Positions 61,486 to 64,000 of a stretch of DNA of 64,000 bases are shown piece after piece. The DNA is from Janthinobacterium violaceinigrum. Lineage in GTDB: Bacteria > Pseudomonadota > Gammaproteobacteria > Burkholderiales > Burkholderiaceae_D. The notes under the pieces were generated by a model, which was not told the origin of the DNA, made no database searches, and was given only the letters and a program-made list of their open reading frames with translations. Where the stretch lies: assembly GCF_009208555.1 (NCBI RefSeq), contig NZ_WFLI01000002.1, forward strand, positions 186,001 through 250,000, given 5' to 3'. How positions within the stretch are numbered: position 1 is the first letter of the stretch; every line of letters starts with the position of its first letter. The position numbers and the translations under genes are program-made.

Positions 61486-63363
61486 TCAGGCCGCCAATCG
61501 GACGCTGCTGCGGCAACCATCCATCAGGAACGACAGGCCGACGACCAGCACCAGCTCGCCTTCGGCCGAGCGGGCCGTGCCCGTGATGCCTTCCACGGTG
61601 ATGGCCGTCATTGGCTTGATCACCAGGTCGGCCGTGCCATCGACGGCTTCCACGGCAAGGATGTACGGCTGCGGCGCGGCGACCACGATGCCCACGCGCT
61701 CGCTGCACGACTCGTAGCCCAGGGCGCCGGCCAGCGACCGTACGGGCAATGGACGGCCCTGGTCTTTCAGCACGGGCGCGCCGCCCACTTCCATGAAGGT
61801 TTCCGGCAATTCGACGACGCGCTGCACCACCGCCATCGGCAGCGCCAGCGCGGCACCCGAGGTGGAGACCAGCATGGTCGGCACGATGGACAGCTCGATC
61901 GGCAGGCGGATGGCGAACTTGGTGCCCTTGCCCAGCGCCGACTCGATGTGGATGGCGCCGCGGTTTTTCTCCACGGCCGTCTTGACCACGTCCATGCCCA
62001 CGCCGCGTCCGGAAACGCTGGACGCCACTTCCTTGGTCGAGAAGCCCGGCAGGAACACCAGCTGGAAACATTCGTCGTTGCTCAACTGCGCGTTTTCGCT
62101 GATCAGGCCTTTTTGCTGGGCCTTGCTGCGCAGGAAGACCGGGTCCATGCCCTTGCCGTCATCCTGCAGCACGATCATCACGCTATTGGCTTCCTGCCAT
62201 GCCTTGAGCGAAATATACGATTTGGCGGGCTTGCCGGCAGCCAGGCGCGCTTCCGGCGATTCGACGCCATGGTCGAGCGAGTTGCGCAGCATGTGCACGA
62301 GCGGATCGTACAGGCTGTCGACCACCACGCGGTCGACTTCCGTCTCCGCGCCTTCGATGGTCAGCTCGACATCCTTGCCCAGGTCTTTCGCCAGCTCGCG
62401 CACCAGGCGCGGGAATTTCTGGAACAAACGGCCCACGGGCTGCATGCGCGTGGCCAGCGTGGCCCGCTGCAGTTCCGTCGAGTAGCGCGACGCGCGTTCC
62501 AGGGTTTCCGCCAGGGTCGCCATCAACGTGGCGGCCTGGCCTTCGAATTTGAATTGCAGCAAGCGCTCGAGCAGCACGGCAGCCTGGTTGGCGGCCTGCA
62601 CGGATTCACCGGCCACTTCCAGCAGCGCGTCGAGCTTGACGGCATCGACGCGGATACTGTCTTCCTTGACGGGCGCGGCATGGCGCACTTCCGGGCGTTC
62701 CTCACGCCGTTCCGCGCCATCCCAGGCCTTGGCAGCGGGCTTGGCGGCAGCAGCGACAGGCACGGCGGCCACGGCGGCGGGGGCAGCGGCCACGGCGGAC
62801 ACCGGTGCGGCAGCGACCTGGCTGCCGGCCGGCACGACAGCGTTATACATGCCTTCCCAGTCCAGGCCGTCGGCGCTGGCAGTGGCGACGGCAGTGGTGG
62901 CGGCAGGCGCTTCGACCACCTGGGCAACGGCCACGGCCACTTCCGCCACGGCGGCGGCAGGCGCAGGCGCATCCATGCCCTTGCCTTCGATGGCGTTCGT
63001 CAGGATGTGTTCCAGCTCTTCCGGCATAGCCGGCAAGCTTTCCGGCGCGGCGCCATTGGCCAGCTCCGTCAGCTGGTCGGCCACGAAACCGGATGCCTGC
63101 AGCGCCGCCTCGATGGCGATCGGGGTTACCGGCGCGGCGCCCGTGCGCAAGGCGTCGAACAGGTTTTCCGTCAGATGGCAGGCCGCCACCAGCGCGGGCA
63201 AGCCCATGAAGCCGGCGCCGCCCTTGATGGTGTGGAAGGAACGAAACACGGCATTCAGTGTTTCCTTGTTGTCCGGATCACGCTCGAGGCGCAATAAGTG
63301 CTCTTCAACATTAACCGCAAGATCCATCGCCTCAACGACGAAATCCTTGAGCATATCGTCCAT
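61486..63363 (-). CDS. cheA: Chemotaxis histidine kinase CheA
   Basis: A 625-residue kinase that phosphorylates CheY/CheB in response to receptors. The P1 domain has the phospho-histidine H44 in SFHTIKGGAGFM. Residues about 125-225 are an Ala/Val/Pro-rich linker with no recognisable P2 (CheY-binding) domain. P3 dimerisation (KLDALLEVAGESV), P4 ATPase (HMLRNSLDHGVES, DDGKGMDP, GRGVGMDVV, GKGTKFAIRLP) and CheW-like P5 follow. The ATG overlaps the cheZ stop (TAATG). A terminator follows, so it is the last gene of its operon. Confidence 0.95.
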   Translation of the reverse strand: MDDMLKDFVVEAMDLAVNVEEHLLRLERDPDNKETLNAVFRSFHTIKGGAGFMGLPALVAACHLTENLFDALRTGAAPVTPIAIEAALQASGFVADQLTELANGAAPESLPAMPEELEHILTNAIEGKGMDAPAPAAAVAEVAVAVAQVVEAPAATTAVATASADGLDWEGMYNAVVPAGSQVAAAPVSAVAAAPAAVAAVPVAAAAKPAAKAWDGAERREERPEVRHAAPVKEDSIRVDAVKLDALLEVAGESVQAANQAAVLLERLLQFKFEGQAATLMATLAETLERASRYSTELQRATLATRMQPVGRLFQKFPRLVRELAKDLGKDVELTIEGAETEVDRVVVDSLYDPLVHMLRNSLDHGVESPEARLAAGKPAKSYISLKAWQEANSVMIVLQDDGKGMDPVFLRSKAQQKGLISENAQLSNDECFQLVFLPGFSTKEVASSVSGRGVGMDVVKTAVEKNRGAIHIESALGKGTKFAIRLPIELSIVPTMLVSTSGAALALPMAVVQRVVELPETFMEVGGAPVLKDQGRPLPVRSLAGALGYESCSERVGIVVAAPQPYILAVEAVDGTADLVIKPMTAITVEGITGTARSAEGELVLVVGLSFLMDGCRSSVRLAA

Positions 63364-64000
63364 TAGAATCCCAAATCCGCAAGAAGGTCGTCTACATTAT
63401 CCTGGTCCAGCGCCACCGACGGCACGGACGGGCCCTGCATCAGCGGCGCGTCCTGCTTCTGTGCGAGTTTCTCGCGCACTTCGGCCGGCGCGTTATCGCG
63501 CAGCAACTGGGCAAGCTCGTGCTCCACTGTCTTGGTGATGTTGACCACTTTTTTGATCAGCTGGCCCGTGATGTCCTGGAAGTCCTGCGCCATCATGATT
63601 TCCAGCAAGCGCGCTTTTTCCGCTTCCGTCGCTTCGGCAACGGCTTGCGCGAACTGGCGCGAATCGCCGGCCAGGGCCTTGAATTCTTCCAGGCTCAGCT
63701 TGCCATCGAACAGCGCCGTCCAGCGGCTGTCCATGTCCTTGGCCTTCTTCGACAGCACGTCCTGCGCCGGCATGCCTTCGTCGAGCGTGTTCAGGACCTT
63801 GTTGGCAGCCTGTTCCGTCAGGGTGGCGACATATTCCAGGCGGTCCTGGGCGTCGACGATCTGCGACGACGCTTCCGTCAGCGCCTTGTCGTAGCCCAGT
63901 TCGCGCAGCGAATCGTGCAGCAGGCGCACGATGCCGCCCAGGCGTTCGAACATGGGCTTGTCGGACTGGTCGACGGGATCGGCCGCTTCGCCTGCGGCGG
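63363..64000 (-). CDS. cheZ: CheY-P phosphatase CheZ (5' end beyond window)
   Basis: Dephosphorylates CheY-P. The visible frame contains FERLGGIVRLLHDSLRELG, the catalytic helix ARLLEIMMAQDFQDITGQ with the Asp/Gln pair of CheZ, and the C-terminal CheY-binding tail DQDNVDDLLADLGF. The frame remains open upstream of the first in-window ATG (about 63953) through an acidic stretch (EAADPVDQSDKP), and CheZ proteins are usually 210-220 residues, so the true start is probably outside the window. Coupled to cheA by TAATG. Confidence 0.93.
   Translation of the reverse strand, partial: AAGEAADPVDQSDKPMFERLGGIVRLLHDSLRELGYDKALTEASSQIVDAQDRLEYVATLTEQAANKVLNTLDEGMPAQDVLSKKAKDMDSRWTALFDGKLSLEEFKALAGDSRQFAQAVAEATEAEKARLLEIMMAQDFQDITGQLIKKVVNITKTVEHELAQLLRDNAPAEVREKLAQKQDAPLMQGPSVPSVALDQDNVDDLLADLGF

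Overview
This 64 kb window comes from a GC-rich betaproteobacterial chromosome. The gene order and protein types point to the Oxalobacteraceae (Janthinobacterium/Massilia-like); that is inference from synteny, since no rRNA gene is present. The long run leuC-leuD-leuB-asd-fimV-truA-trpF-trpB-trpA-accD-folC-SPOR-cvpA-purF-sulfhydrylase, the block rpsF-priB-rpsR-rplI-dnaB and a cheZ-cheA tail are typical of Burkholderiales. Almost every reading frame is occupied by a recognisable gene. I see no tRNA, rRNA, insertion sequence, prophage or CRISPR array.

Layout. 1-2330 (minus): homoserine dehydrogenase (cut by the window edge) and an alanine-type aminotransferase with a TTG start. 2756-10665 (plus): an Mth938-like gene, then a 4-amino-4-deoxy-L-arabinose (Ara4N) cluster (arnT, arnB, arnC, ArnA as two separate genes, arnD), then a Bcp peroxiredoxin. 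10955-17245: PhoH-PIN ATPase, a degenerate M50-like membrane protein, a serine hydrolase, a YidD-type protein with a cysteine-rich tail, and a bestrophin. 17293-21283: a copper locus with copZ facing copA-cueR-GST, both units with MerR-type promoters. 21323-34920 (minus): a GAF/HD-GYP protein, a CHASE2 adenylate cyclase, TpsB, a 2.4-kilo-residue TpsA exoprotein with YDG/MBG repeats, and a secreted FecR-domain protein whose start lies inside tpsA. 35108-37730: metallo-hydrolase, Pit phosphate transporter and its PhoU-like partner. 37825-41772: dnaB, the ribosomal protein operon with priB, and lexA with two tandem LexA boxes. 41843-59940 (minus): the amino-acid, purine, folate and fatty-acid biosynthesis supercluster. 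60279-64000: an S41 peptidase, cheA and cheZ.

How parts work together. The arn genes make undecaprenyl-phosphate-Ara4N and transfer the sugar to lipid A, giving cationic-peptide resistance, but no flippase (arnE/F) or ugd is present here. CueR should control both copper promoters. The HD-GYP, cyclase, TpsB, TpsA and FecR genes form a candidate signalling-coupled two-partner secretion module; this is the most interesting accessory region. The biosynthetic supercluster carries a small family of palindromic repeats in three of its intergenic gaps. Unusual translation starts are suggested for priB (CTG), alaA (TTG) and dnaB (possibly leaderless).
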